DNA of 64,000 nucleotides, from the NCBI GenBank assembly GCA_036877525.1, contig JAZGTH010000104.1, positions 186,001 through 250,000 of the forward strand. The letters are read 5' to 3'. The number at the start of each line of letters is the position of its first letter. Within the stretch, counting starts at the first letter, position 1. The stretch is from Chromobotia macracanthus (taxonomy: Eukaryota > Chordata > Actinopteri > Cypriniformes > Botiidae). Below, in pieces: positions 35,203 through 43,291 of this stretch. The notes under the pieces are model-generated. The model saw only the letters and a list, made by a program, of their open reading frames with translations, was not told the origin of the DNA and did not search any database. Position numbers and translations under genes: made by a program.

Positions 35203-35349
35203 GCCCGCAGGTGCGGTCAGCCGCTCGTAAGCGCTGGCATCGCTGGCAGGACAAGCACTCGATCCGGGCACGAGTGGCACGGGCCATGTCCATTCCTACT
35301 TCTCCCACTGGGTCAGTTTCACAGCATCAAGCAGTCGTCTGCTGTCTGA
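10133..35349 (+). CDS. crhr1: Corticotropin-releasing hormone receptor 1, 3' nine exons
   Basis: A class B G-protein-coupled receptor of the plasma membrane. It binds CRH and urocortin and signals mainly through Gs and cAMP. Nine exons with consensus splice sites and matching phases encode about 305 residues, from just before TM1 to the C-terminus; the family is about 415 residues. CRHR1 rather than CRHR2 is indicated by AAYNYFHVTNFFWMFGEG, LTYSTDKLRKWMFICIGW and KHSIRARVARAMSIPTSPT. A few CRHR2-like choices (WCIPFPI, ISQI) also occur. The extracellular hormone-binding domain and signal peptide are absent from the window. CT-rich tracts precede exons 2, 8 and 9 of those seen. The last exon has two apparent one-base deletions. 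No promoter is assignable here because the start of the gene is missing. Confidence 0.95.
14373..14460. repeat. Perfect 44-bp tandem duplication
   Basis: The unit starting TGTTTCTTAGTAACTAACCC and ending AACATTCGAC occurs twice back to back (14373-14416 and 14417-14460) with no difference. This implies a recent duplication. It abuts the CpG-rich block on its right. Confidence 0.95.
14461..14990. other. CpG-rich unique block in crhr1 intron
   Basis: It has strong local G+C and CpG (CGCTCGTACCGCGGCCC, GGCCCGGCTCG). A plus-strand frame of 92 codons runs 14528-14806 (SLYELVALRQHPHYIIRLDG, then RGRSRRSVSLVPQ); a similar-length frame exists on the other strand. Neither matches a family I know, and clear splice sites were not found. 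It could be an internal promoter or CpG island, a retro-copy fragment or a conserved non-coding element. Confidence 0.3.
15436..15458. repeat. GT microsatellite
   Basis: A TGTGTGTG run leading into GTATGTATGTG, in the long crhr1 intron. Confidence 0.85.
16023..16205 (+). repeat. AAAGCTGCA-ended inverted-repeat element, copy A
   Basis: It starts TTAAAGCTGCAGTCTATAAC and ends GCTATGAATTGCAGCTTTAA, so the ends are inverted repeats. It carries an internal GTACATAACAGATCAG block and an ATA microsatellite. Confidence 0.8.
18219..18250. repeat. GT microsatellite
   Basis: A TG dinucleotide run of about fourteen units in the long crhr1 intron. Confidence 0.9.
18451..18495. repeat. CT microsatellite
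   Basis: A CT run followed by CTTT units. The open frames here in three phases are low-complexity artefacts. Confidence 0.9.
18571..18782. repeat. ACCCAAAAAT-ended dispersed element
   Basis: It starts AAAGGAACGGTACACCCAAA. Toward the right it has the complementary end CAGTAAATGATGCCAGAATT followed by GGGGTAAAATATTCTTT, so both inverted termini are visible. An internal CTCCAGTCCCCATTCACTTT block is typical of one teleost variant. Confidence 0.6.
19255..19575 (+). repeat. AACGTT inverted-repeat element, copy 5 (near full length)
   Basis: It starts CCCAGCTTACAGGAAACGTT and ends in a decayed AAATTGGCAATTGGGA. AACGTT hexamers are well preserved here (GGAACGTTTTAAAACGTTTT). Confidence 0.85.
21181..21203. 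repeat. GAT trinucleotide run
   Basis: About seven consecutive GAT units in the long crhr1 intron. Confidence 0.9.
21293..21575 (-). repeat. AAAGCTGCA-ended element, copy B
   Basis: It starts TTAAAGCTGCAATCTGTAAC. It contains TTGAAACATAAAATTGCAGG and GTTGAACACTGATCTGTCATG in reverse orientation to copy D. The right end has decayed to AAAAAGTTATAGAG. Confidence 0.75.
22990..23270. repeat. Long pyrimidine tract before crhr1 exon B
   Basis: About 280 bases of almost pure C/T on the plus strand, including a (CTTT)n core near 23180-23215. It leads straight into the acceptor of exon B. The 223-codon open frame across this tract is a composition artefact. Such mirror-like purine/pyrimidine DNA can adopt triplex structures, and it forms an unusually long polypyrimidine tract. 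Confidence 0.9.
23279..23399 (+). CDS. crhr1: crhr1 exon B: intracellular loop 1, TM2
   Basis: The exon is 121 bases, with acceptor TTCTCAG and donor GTG|GTGAGC. The first base completes Arg from exon A, then SIRCLRNIIHWNLITAFILR and NATWFVVQLTMNPEVHESNV. RCLRN and IHWNL are class B landmarks. The His in TM2 is part of the conserved polar network near the cytoplasmic side. It ends in phase 0. Confidence 0.96.
24366..24725 (-). repeat. AACGTT inverted-repeat element, copy 6 (full length)
   Basis: It starts CCCAGCTAACAATTTTAGAA and ends GAACGTTCCCTGTTAGGTGGG. At about 360 bp it is one of the longest copies. Flanks show no convincing target duplication beyond a possible AT. Confidence 0.88.
26110..26194 (+). 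repeat. AACGTT inverted-repeat element, copy 7 (right end)
   Basis: Right terminal piece with GAACATTTTTAACATTTTTG, GAAACCGTTAGGGAAAC and CCTAAAATTGTTAGCTGGG. Confidence 0.8.
26686..26839 (+). CDS. crhr1: crhr1 exon C: TM3, intracellular loop 2
   Basis: The exon is 154 bases, with acceptor CTCTCAG and donor T|GTACGT. It encodes IWCRLVTAAYNYFHVTNFFW, then MFGEGCYLHTAIVLTYSTDK and LRKWMFICIGW plus one base. The Cys in WCRL is the conserved TM3 partner of the loop-2 disulfide. GEGCYLHT holds the class B Glu-x-x-Tyr-Leu signature at the cytoplasmic end of TM3. YFHVTNFFWMFG matches CRHR1 rather than CRHR2. Confidence 0.97.
27010..27100 (-). repeat. AACGTT inverted-repeat element, copy 8 (fragment)
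   Basis: It joins CCCACTAACAACCTAAG to AACGTTTTTGATATATATG and ends AACAGTTAGCTGG. Most of the left half is deleted. Confidence 0.75.
27357..27417 (+). CDS. crhr1: crhr1 exon D: TM4
   Basis: The exon is 61 bases, with acceptor TTCCGCAG and donor AA|GTGAGT. With the preceding base it encodes CIPFPIIVAWAIGKLYYDNE plus two bases of Lys. PFPIIVAWAIGKLYY is conserved across CRH receptors. The Cys at its start is CRHR2-like, since mammalian CRHR1 has Gly there. Confidence 0.95.
27737..28214. repeat. 478-bp inverted-repeat element with CACTCTTAAAAATAAAG ends
   Basis: It starts CACTCTTAAAAATAAAG and ends CTTTATTTTTAAGAGTG, a near-perfect inverted terminal pair. The inside is full of AAGAACC and GGTTCTTT motifs. 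A very common teleost non-autonomous DNA element by memory. It carries no coding capacity. Confidence 0.85.
28474..28700. mobile_element. hAT-type remnant (GTGGGTCGTGACCC)
   Basis: GTGGGTCGTGACCCTAAAATGGGTCGTGGG is the left-end pattern of hAT/Charlie-like elements widespread in vertebrates (here split by two substitutions). The downstream part is degraded, no transposase frame remains, and the right end is not resolved. Confidence 0.5.
29410..29577 (-). repeat. AACGTT inverted-repeat element, copy 9 (fragment)
   Basis: It contains AAGAATGCTATTCAAAC, CTAACAACTAAGGAATAACA, TACTGCAAGAACGTTTTGAT and GAGAACGTTTGCC. It ends 80 bp before crhr1 exon E. Confidence 0.78.
29657..29729 (+). CDS. crhr1: crhr1 exon E: extracellular loop 2, TM5 start
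   Basis: The exon is 73 bases, with acceptor TGTACAG and donor CTG|GTGAGT. It completes Lys, then encodes CWFGKRAGIYTDYIYQGPMI and LVLL. CW is the conserved loop-2 pair that forms the disulfide to TM3. GIYTDYIYQGP faces the peptide ligand. Confidence 0.96.
29926..30011 (+). CDS. crhr1: crhr1 exon F: TM5, intracellular loop 3
   Basis: The exon is 86 bases, with acceptor TTCTAG and donor AG|GTGAGA. It encodes [20 protein letters not shown] and TTSETIQY plus two bases of Arg. KLRASTTSETIQYR is the CRH-receptor third loop that contacts the G protein. The Ser/Thr residues are known regulatory phosphorylation candidates. Confidence 0.97.
30394..30416. repeat. TACTG pentanucleotide run
   Basis: About four tandem ACTGT units shortly before crhr1 exon G. 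Confidence 0.85.
30461..30596 (+). CDS. crhr1: crhr1 exon G: TM6, loop 3, TM7 start
   Basis: The exon is 136 bases, with acceptor TTCACAG and donor CAG|GTTAGC. It completes Arg, then encodes [40 protein letters not shown] and LESFQ. [9 protein letters not shown] is the class B TM6 kink motif. ISQI in the outer loop is closer to CRHR2 (LSQI) than to mammalian CRHR1 (VSRV). Confidence 0.97.
31418..31480. repeat. About 31-bp tandem duplication before exon H
   Basis: The unit ATCATATATCATATCATAAT plus AATCAAGTAAT is followed at once by a second copy with one change (ATCGTATATC). It ends next to the CT-rich acceptor of exon H. Confidence 0.8.
31496..31537 (+). CDS. crhr1: crhr1 exon H: TM7
   Basis: The exon is 42 bases, with acceptor CTTTACAG and donor GAG|GTAAGA. 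It encodes GFFVSVFYCFLNSE, the invariant class B TM7 end. LNSE matches CRHR1 (CRHR2 has FNGE). It is in phase 0 at both ends. Confidence 0.97.
32621..32928 (+). repeat. AACGTT inverted-repeat element, copy 10 (near full length)
   Basis: It runs from CAGCTAACAGGGAATGTTCT to TGTAAAATTGTTAGTTAG with internal blocks in order. It lies in the last crhr1 intron. Confidence 0.87.
34011..34062. repeat. 26-bp tandem duplication
   Basis: TCAACTCTCATTGATTTGTG plus GAGAAA is repeated once with only the last two bases changed. Confidence 0.92.
34503..34590 (-). repeat. ACCCAAAAAT-type element, end fragment
   Basis: It carries GATGAGTAAATGATGACAGA and ATTTTGGGTAAATTATTC, the reverse end of the family seen at 18571-18782. 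Confidence 0.55.
35155..35203. repeat. CT microsatellite at the crhr1 last acceptor
   Basis: About seventeen CT units ending in CTGCCCGCAG, the acceptor of the last exon. Variation in its length would directly change the polypyrimidine tract. Confidence 0.93.
35211..35349 (+). CDS. crhr1: crhr1 exon I: helix 8 and C-terminal tail, apparent frameshift
   Basis: The acceptor is GCCCGCAG. The exon encodes VRSAARKRWHRWQDKHSIRA and RVARAMSIPTSPT in phase 0. The family then continues with Arg-Val-Ser-Phe-His-Ser-Ile-Lys-Gln and ends in a short Ala-Val PDZ-binding tail. Here the bases read ACTGGGTCAGTTTCACAGC, lacking one base before GGG and one C after TTTC. The given frame therefore runs GSVSQHQAVVCCL to a TGA at 35385-35387. 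The family-frame stop is TGA at 35347-35349. Both missing bases lie beside short homopolymers, so assembly error is a strong alternative to a true variant tail. Confidence 0.93.
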
Positions 35350-35387
35350 CCCTGACAGTGTCCTCCTATCTCCTGTCCTGGCTGTGA

Positions 35388-35755
35388 CCACCCTCACCTC
35401 ACCCCTCCAGATCCTCTGCAAAACCCAGAGAGCAAAGCTACGAGCCAAACAGGGTATGATTCTCTGCTGAAATACAGAGCAACAGCCACTGCGTACACAG
35501 ATGAAGTCCACCCACCGAGAACTTGATGAAATACAAGCATTGGTGATCGGATTCAGCACCGAGACTGCAGAAGGGAAAGATGAACGTGGCACAAAAGAGA
35601 TAAATTCAGGCAGGGTGTATTTTGTTAACTAGTCTAAGTTATATGTCATATTCTCCTCCTGATCAGCTATCGCTAGTCTTCTCTGAATGGAGACCTTAGC
35701 GTTATATCTAACCGGTTCCCTGAACTATCAGACTACAGTGAAATGGAACATACTG
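35388..35755 (+). other. Probable start of crhr1 3' UTR
   Basis: Directly downstream of the stop codons, of mixed complexity and without repeats. No AATAAA was noticed between the stop and about 40.1 kb. ATTAAA occurs near 36666 and near 40121; the latter is followed by a T/GT-rich stretch. The true 3' end is not determined. Confidence 0.5.
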
Positions 35756-35981
35756 TACACTACATGGCCAAAAGCATGAGCGATACTGAATGTCTTTGGA
35801 ACGAGTTGGAATGCAGAACCCAACATCAGTGCCTGGCCTCACTGATGCTTTTGTGTCTGATTGGGAGCAAATGCTGTTATAGCACCAAAAAGAGAGCCCA
35901 GCTCTCTGTTTATGATCATGGTTTTAAAAGTTCAATGATCACACGAGTGTGGCATTCACATACTTTTGTCCATTTAGTGTA
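35756..35981. mobile_element. Short Tc1/mariner-like element, internally deleted
   Basis: It starts TACACTACATGGCCAAAAGC and ends CTTTTGTCCATTTAGTGTA, inverted ends with TA tips. It is only 226 bp long. Inside are GAACGAGTTGGAATGCAGA and CAGTGCCTGGCCTCACTGATG, known by memory from a common fish Tc1-like family. It may lie inside the crhr1 3' UTR. Confidence 0.7.
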
Positions 35982-37647
35982 TTAGCTGTAGGTTTTAGGG
36001 GTTTAAATAGGATAATCACATAAACAAAGACTATAACAGTGGTTTCCTGTAAGAGCGATTGGAAATCTGACTTCAGCTGAATTCAACAGACTGCGCATAT
36101 CTCAGATCTCTGTGTGAACGCTCTTCACTATTGATTCTTCAGACTGGATTCATCTAACTTAAATATTGCAGGATTTTCTTCAGGTTGTTCAGATCGTGAT
36201 TCTATATTTTTGTTACACTTGCTGCTCTTCTGTGTCCAATGACTGCAAATACTAACAGATCCCAGTTTTTCCCCAAAATCTCATCTGTGTTTAAATTCAC
36301 CCAGCAAGAGTGAATCTGTGTGCTGTATTGTGCAATGCCAGTGGGAAAAACAATTGTGATCAATTTCTTCAAAGATGAAAGGTATATGTTGACGTTCTCC
36401 ATGCTTGTTTGTATCCTGGGACTCAAGGATGTGTCTTAACTCCAGAGAAATGCAGAACGAAGCTTATGGAACAGAAGACCTTCAAGAAAGACTCACAGGC
36501 TTGTTCTAATGTTAAACACACAAAATATTCTTTTAAATAAGATTTCTAGAACAAAGAAAGATTTGGAGCCTCAGCCAAGCAGGCGATCGAATGTATTCAA
36601 TTATCCATTTTCCTCATGCATAGTTTTGTTTTATAAATTCCCATATTTCCAAGCAGGCTAATGAGATTAAAGCACTAGAAACTCGGAAAAGCTGGATTCT
36701 GGAGGCAAACTCTTCCAAAATGACTCACTGTAATCACATGACCGGACGTTGTGTATGGTTTTGGTTTGGATTGCTGTGGCATCTGCCCTACACTACAGCC
36801 TTAAAAACCTCCATGATTTATTACTTACAAGGTACATTTTGACATTTATGTTGCAGCTTTAGCCAAGACATTGTGGGACAGCAGGAAAATCATTGTGTTA
36901 CTCATTATTTTTGTCCTGTTTTCAAGTACAAATGTCTAAACATCTTTAAAAAACAATTTAACAATGGGTAAAAAGAATGAAGTGAATTCAAATATATTTT
37001 CTGAAAACAATGTTTACTTGAAAACAAAACAGAAATACTGATAAAAACGATGTTTGTTTTTTGCAGTGGACCATGTCTTTTTGTTTCTAGCCTCTCTGAA
37101 CAGCTGTTTTGCGATGATCTTGAATCAGATTCTCCAGTTCACAATCCAACCATCCTTAACCTTAATAAGAATCAGATCTGATGTCAGCCCAAAAGAACAG
37201 CCTCAACGAAACCTGATTCTATATAACTAACCATTCGAAACAGATCTGCATGCCTCATTTAGCTTATACATCATATGCTGAAATTCTCGCTGAAGACCGA
37301 GCTACCAATGACCGCGTCCTGTGACCGCTCACTGCTGACTCGGCACTATAAAGCAGATACGGCTTTTGTGCTTCACATATCCAATCAATCACATGTGATG
37401 GGGACAGAAGGACAGTGAGGTTATGAAAAACTGACTCAGGACCTTCATCTTGCTCTGTGCACTTCTGACCTTCTCAACACACTCATGCGAGAGTCTTCAG
37501 CTCTAGTTGTGTACATATAAGTTGTCTAGCTTTGTGGAGTTTGCTAATAACCCTATATCAGTGTGTATACCTGAAAAGCCAGCAAAGGACCAATCCCATG
37601 TTACTGTTAGTAAACAGAAAGACAAGATCCGTTTTGACTAAAGATTA
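35982..37647. other. No gene seen; possible crhr1 3' UTR or flank
   Basis: Mostly unique-looking sequence with ordinary base composition and no long frame. Confidence 0.4.
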
Positions 37648-37907
37648 AGACTAACAGGGAATGTTCTCAGAGCGTTGCCTAATGTTCTCTAAAAGTTCTG
37701 TCAAAGTTATCAAAAACATTTTTGCAGTAGCGTTAGTAGAATCATATCTTTAAGAAGCTATTCTTAAGTTGTTAGTGGAACATTTTAAAAACGTTACAGA
37801 ATAAAAAAAACTTTGAATAATGTTCTTTAACCAAACAGTAACTAATGCAATGTCTGAAAAACTGACTGCACATTTAAACGTTCTTAGAACCTAAATTGTT
37901 AGCTGGG
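37648..37907 (+). repeat. AACGTT inverted-repeat element, copy 11
   Basis: It runs from GACTAACAGGGAATGTTC to CCTAAATTGTTAGCTGGG. Shortened by internal deletions, the largest before the right end. Confidence 0.85.
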
Positions 37908-38780
37908 AATGCAATGTCTTAACCAGACATGACACAGTCATTTTTCAGCGACTAGCAATTTCTCTGTTTACGCTGAAAGTAAAACGTTTTCTCACAGTTT
38001 CTTGGCCTCCATCCAATATTATGGGTGATAAAAGAACCGTCGCTTTTACACCAGTAAAATTAGCAAGCATGGCTGAAACACTATACTGACTGTCATACAT
38101 ATATAAAGTGATTATCTATACAAAACCATTAGGAAAGTACGAACAGCTGAATGCTGAATAGCAAAACTGCACCACGCAGAGAGAGACGTGAGAGAAACCA
38201 GAGAAGATTATCTTACCATGTACAACATTAAATGGATCTGTTTGCTAGTGCATGTGAAATATTGTCACCTCGGGTCAGATTTAGCATCGCTGGCCTGACA
38301 ACTTGCATAGCACAGCTCAGACATACTGCATTAGACTTCACTATTTAAAGCACCTTAATAGTAAACAGCTCAAATGTTCACTTAGCATACAGAACGGAAA
38401 GAGGTCACTGGTAAACAAAGGCCTCTAGAGAGACATAAGTACAATATATACCAGCTAAAGTATATAATCCACATTAGTGACGTGTAGTGAATTAGATGTT
38501 TTCTAGAGCCATAATCTAGAGTTCAGTAGTGTGTTCAGTGTGTAACCCTGAACTGTTCATGTACCACATCATGACATAATCTAGATCCATGTGTATTCCT
38601 AAAGAATCATTTAAAGGTTCATTCTGAAAAGTAGAGCAACACGCTTTCTAGATTCAATGCTGTTAGATAGAATTGCTGGTTTTTTCTCAGATTTACCATC
38701 AAGCTCCTGTTTAAAGCTTAAGTGTGTCATTTTCCCATGTTATAAAAGGGGAAAGGGTTTGAGCAAATCGCTAACCTAAA

Positions 38781-39010
38781 CCCAACTAACAGGAACATTC
38801 CCTCAGAGTTCTCTCAAAGTTATCAAAAACATTCTTATAGTAACGTTAGTAGAACATTTTTAACGCAATATATCATATATCAAAAGTTGTTAGTGGAATG
38901 TTTTAAAAACATTACAGAATATTACAGTTCAGACAGAATTATTATTAAAATTCTGTTTGAATATTGTTCTTACATCCCAGCACTAACGTTAATACAATGT
39001 TTAAAAAAGT
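38781..39010 (+). repeat. AACGTT inverted-repeat element, copy 12 (right end lost)
   Basis: It starts CCCAACTAACAGGAACATTC. A 40-base ACAGAATTATTATTAAAATT-type insertion or expansion lies near 38930, and it stops after AATACAATGTTTAAAAAAG. Confidence 0.82.
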
Positions 39011-40186
39011 GATTTTAAATAGCTGAGTGATACAGTGACTGTAGTATCTCACAGGCGGTGCTGTGGACTGTCTCTTTCATTCAGAAATGACACACTTCAG
39101 CTTTAAACCTCAGAGCATTAGATCAAACTGATTTGATTTCTCAGATTCTGTGGTCTGGGTGAATTGCTCCTGAATTATTGGATTTATCTCTCTCTTTCAC
39201 TTGGCTTGTGTTTGGAATAATGGTCACATGACCTCCAGACAGTAGCAAACGGCAAACCACTTTTCTCCACACCAGTTATAATCCAAGCGAGGTATCCATG
39301 ATGTGCTCCTCAACAGATATACAAAGACAGTCTCTCTTCAAATAGCTTAAATACCTTCTAGTGCACAAAGATAATGATTCAGACTCACCGTGCTCGCTGA
39401 GGTCAGTGTCTGTTTCAGATTTGTTGGCCGAGATCCTGCAGACAGAATCGTGAGTTTCCAGTATTTGTTTTTCCTCGCTTCTTTAGGAGAAGAATGTGGA
39501 GAGTATATATTCAGCCCCTGATTTCCTCTCTCAAAAGCAACACTGCTGTGGTGTTGGTTTCTATCTCTGTTATTTATTTTGCTCTTATTGTTTTAGAGAT
39601 TGTGACGTTCTTCCAAAGTTGTGAAATACACTGAGGGTCAGAACAAATACAAGTGTTGTATCTGTATTTGTGACAAAGATGTCAATAAGAGATCGCTTTC
39701 AGGTGTTTCCGTTTGTGTAGTCGCTGATGTGAAAGTGTACAAAGAAAATATTATTTATTTATACATATATTTCACAGAAAAATATATTTATCTCACTATT
39801 TAAGTAGAGGTCAGAACACACAAGCCCACATGCGTGATATAATCATATATTCCCATATCAATATATTCATAACATTAACAGTCAGAACGAGTACAAGCGA
39901 TGTAAACTTGTGTTTTGTGATCCTGTGAGACAATCTTGCCATCATTTCTGTTCTGTTCTGCAGAGCTTCAAGAACATTCTGTTTATTACTTCTGCTCATT
40001 TCTTTGCTTGTCTTTATTTGATGTGTGAGAGACGTTAGGAACTGTACAGAAATTTATATGAAATCACCCACACAAAGAGTCAAATGTTGAGGCATATAAT
40101 ACTGTGCTGATCAAGATGTGCATTAAATTGTTTTCCTTTTCTAAATCTTTTGTTTTGTGGTATGTACATGTACACGCTCTTCATAT
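39011..40186. other. No gene seen
   Basis: AT-rich. It ends in a region resembling a transcript end (ATTAAA at about 40121, then T/GT-rich DNA), which would fit a distant crhr1 polyadenylation site. Confidence 0.35.
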
Positions 40187-40340
40187 TTAAAGCTGCAGTC
40201 CGCAACTTTATTTAGCTTGAAATGAGCAAAAATCAGTTATTGAGTAAGTACGTCACAGATCGGTGTTCAACACGATCTCCTTACCTTACCCTGATTCACA
40301 AAGGTATATTTATAATAATAATTTGCCAGATTTACAGTAT
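40187..40340 (+). repeat. AAAGCTGCA-ended element, copy C (left half)
   Basis: It starts TTAAAGCTGCAGTCCGCAAC and includes GTACGTCACAGATCGGTGTT and ACACGATCTCCTTACC. It is truncated before the right end. Confidence 0.75.
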
Positions 40341-41102
40341 TAGTAACATGACATCACCAGGGATATCAATTTCTTTGAAAGGAGGATGTTAAGCCATTAA
40401 GTTTGATCCTTTACATATGTCATTACATCATGTTTTCATGCGGTTCTACAGAGATGTATAGAAATGCTCTAATCCTTCTTTATGTTAAAGTGACACATGA
40501 GCTATTTATGGATATATATTCTTAAGAACAGACGTTCTCTATAGTTCCAGAACAATCTGGAATCTGAGCTCAACCAAACAAGTGTGAGTCCAGGAGAAAA
40601 ACAATCTGTCAGATGAGAGTGAATATATTTGTTTTCCTGGTTTTTGTTTTGTCTTGTTCATTTGGCTCAAAATAACCTCTTTTCAGAATGTGGTGTTAGC
40701 TATACGCTCAGGTTTCCTAGGTGTTTGTCATTATAATGAAAGATACTCAATTCTTTTGACACCTCTTTCACAGTAATGTCCTGTAGCTTTTCACTTGCCT
40801 CTGTTTTCATGCTTTTCCACTGACGTACAAACGACCGGGTTCGTTTCTAAGGATTTGTCTGCCGAGCAACGCCTGGAGTTGCATGTCTAACAGCTGAGGT
40901 CATCACAAACAAAACAGCACCTGAAGGAATCCAGCAAGAACATTGAGATGTCCTTCAAGATATAAAAACACCCTAAAAGGGTGCAGATATCAGAGGTATT
41001 TTGTTTTACACATCACTGATGGCACATCTACATTTAACACAAACGAAAACAAAGACCATTGCCATTGAAGGACAGACGTTGAAAGCATTTTCATTCCAAA
41101 TA

Positions 41103-41381
41103 TAGCTAACAGGAACGTGGCTGATGTTGTCTGAAAGTTTTCTCAACCTAGTCAAAAACATTCTTGCAGTACCATTTTCGTAAGTGATATGTATCAAAAA
41201 CATTATTCTTAAGTTGTTAGTGGAACATTTTTAAAAAATACAGAATTAAAATGTTTAAGAAACCAAGCAACCATGTAACCACAAGGAATAATGTTAATAC
41301 AACATCTAAAAGACTGGACCTTTTTGTTACTTAATGTAAACGTTAGGGAAACGTTCTTGAAACCTAAAATTGTTAGCTAGG
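41103..41381 (+). repeat. AACGTT inverted-repeat element, copy 13
   Basis: It runs from TAGCTAACAGGAACGTGG to CCTAAAATTGTTAGCTAGG. It has lost a segment next to its left end. Confidence 0.85.
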
Positions 41382-42069
41382 AACACTTCTGATATTTCTG
41401 AAGATACAAATCCTGATAAACTTAAGTGAGAGAAACCCAAATGTGTTGAAATGTTTTGGGCATTAGACTTTAAGGAACACCTGGCATATAGAAAGCTTTA
41501 AACTTTCAGTGCACTTGTGTAATACTTATCATGTGCTGGAGTTTTGTAATACTTAAAGTCTTTCCAATCCAAGCTGGAGAGATTTTGATAAAGTATTTAC
41601 AATCGATGTCAAACAGCATTTATTTTCAGTCTCACACACACACAGAGGATGGGGCGGCATTAAACAGTCTCATTTTTTCCTCCACACATTTTGCTTTAAT
41701 AAATTTTCTGACCCAAAAGCCCTGAACGATCAGCGTTGCATAAATCAAGGAGAAACAGTGCTGTAATGTTTTCAATAGGTTGTGTGAGGTTGCTTTTCAT
41801 TGGAAATGAAATCAACGCCTCGGACAGCATCCATTAGTATATAATGAATAAATGGACTGTGTTGTTTTTGATTTATTTGTTAACCTGACGTGACACTCTG
41901 GCTGGATTTATTCTGCTTGATTACAGGTACAATGATGCTTTGAAAACAATCCTCTTCAATGCAATAACAAATAATGACAAATGACTGAAAGCTATCAGCA
42001 TATAAAATACACTAAATACCTAATGGATCAAAATAACAGCAGATCATTTAACCTGTTTACTTGTTATAT

Positions 42070-42409
42070 CTAGCTAACAGGGAATGTTTTCAAAATGCTG
42101 GGCTGATGTTCTCTAAAAGTTTTGTCAAAGTTATTAAAAGTTATAAATTCTTGCAGTAATGTTAGTAGAACATTTATTAACATTGCATATGTATCAAAAT
42201 CATTGTTCTTAAGTTGTTAGTAGAATGTTTTAAAATGTTACAGACTTAAAATATATTGTTGAATAACCAAGCAATAATGTTAATGCAATGTCTACAAACA
42301 CTGGATGTTTTCTGAAAGTTTCTAGAACTTTCAAAACAAAATTTTGTAATTTTGTTACCTAGTGGAAACATTAGGAAAACGTTCTTACAACCTTAAATTG
42401 TTAGCAGGG
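42070..42409 (+). repeat. AACGTT inverted-repeat element, copy 14 (full length)
   Basis: It runs from CTAGCTAACAGGGAATG to CCTTAAATTGTTAGCAGGG. All internal blocks are present and in order. Confidence 0.88.
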
Positions 42410-42959
42410 TAATAGATTAAAAACACATGTCAGCAGGTTGTTTTACCATTGTTTACTCGTCACTAGTATCTGCACATTGTTTAACTTTAATGCTAATTAA
42501 GTTAATTATTTTCCGGTCAGGGTAATTTAGCTACAATACAAAGCAGATGCAACTGCAGATTTCATGCCCAACTAAATAAGGAAGAATTTACAGGGTTTAT
42601 TTAACTGTTAGACGAGGTTTCACAAATTACTCCTTGAGATCTCCAGTCATCCATCATGAAGATCCATGTTCTTGGCTGAAGACCTCTACACATCCCCAGA
42701 AGCTCTTCATAAGAGGTTCCCTGCCATTTGCACTGGATTATTGGAATTCTTTATTTCTTCTGCTTTTTCACTCAGGTCTGGTTAAATTTCCACACAGACC
42801 AAGAAATGTCCCCCTGGTGCTATGACCTCAATAAGTCTCAAAAGATCTGTGAAGAAATTTGATTTGAACATTAAGATCTGACCCAAGATCACATATAATG
42901 ATGTAGAGATCTTCAGAATAATGTCCACAGTGGGACGCATGCAGATATGCTGGAAGAAA

Positions 42960-43182
42960 CCTACTGGTAGTATATCCTGGAAGTATATATAAACATACTG
43001 GTGGTATATACTGGAAGTATATGTTAATATACTGGTGGTAATATATGGTTATATGTTTATGAAGTTTATAATATGTGGTTATACTGGTATATGTTAATAT
43101 ACTGGTGGAATATACCGAAGCATATATTAATATACTGATGGTATATACCGAAGTATATATAAATATACTGGTGGTATATGTG
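42960..43182. repeat. AT-rich minisatellite, unit about 35-40 bp
   Basis: Five to six diverged units carry the pattern TATACTGGTGGTATATACYG then AAGTATATATAAA. A SINE fragment follows directly. Confidence 0.85.
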
Positions 43183-43186
43183 TTTC

Positions 43187-43291
43187 TGTAGTTCAGCTGT
43201 GGAGCATTGCATTAGCAAATTGTATACTTTGACTGCATTGTATGTCGCTTCTGGATAAGTGTCTGCCAAATGCATGAATGTAAATGTATAC
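43187..43291 (+). repeat. DANA/Mermaid-like SINE, internally deleted
   Basis: The head TGTAGTTCAGCTGTGGAGCA (A-box region) and GCATTGCATTAGCA are joined to the conserved tail TGTATGTCGCTTCTGGATAA, then GTGTCTGCCAAATGCATG and AATGTAAATGTA. The B-box middle is missing. Confidence 0.75.

Larger units (their letters stand above)
31538..35210 (+). other. crhr1 last intron, 3.7 kb
   Basis: It holds element copy 10, a 26-bp tandem repeat, an AT-rich ATATATAATATATAG patch near 33430 and CA-rich blocks at 34741-34820. It ends in a CT tract. No exon-like signal was recognised. Confidence 0.6.
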
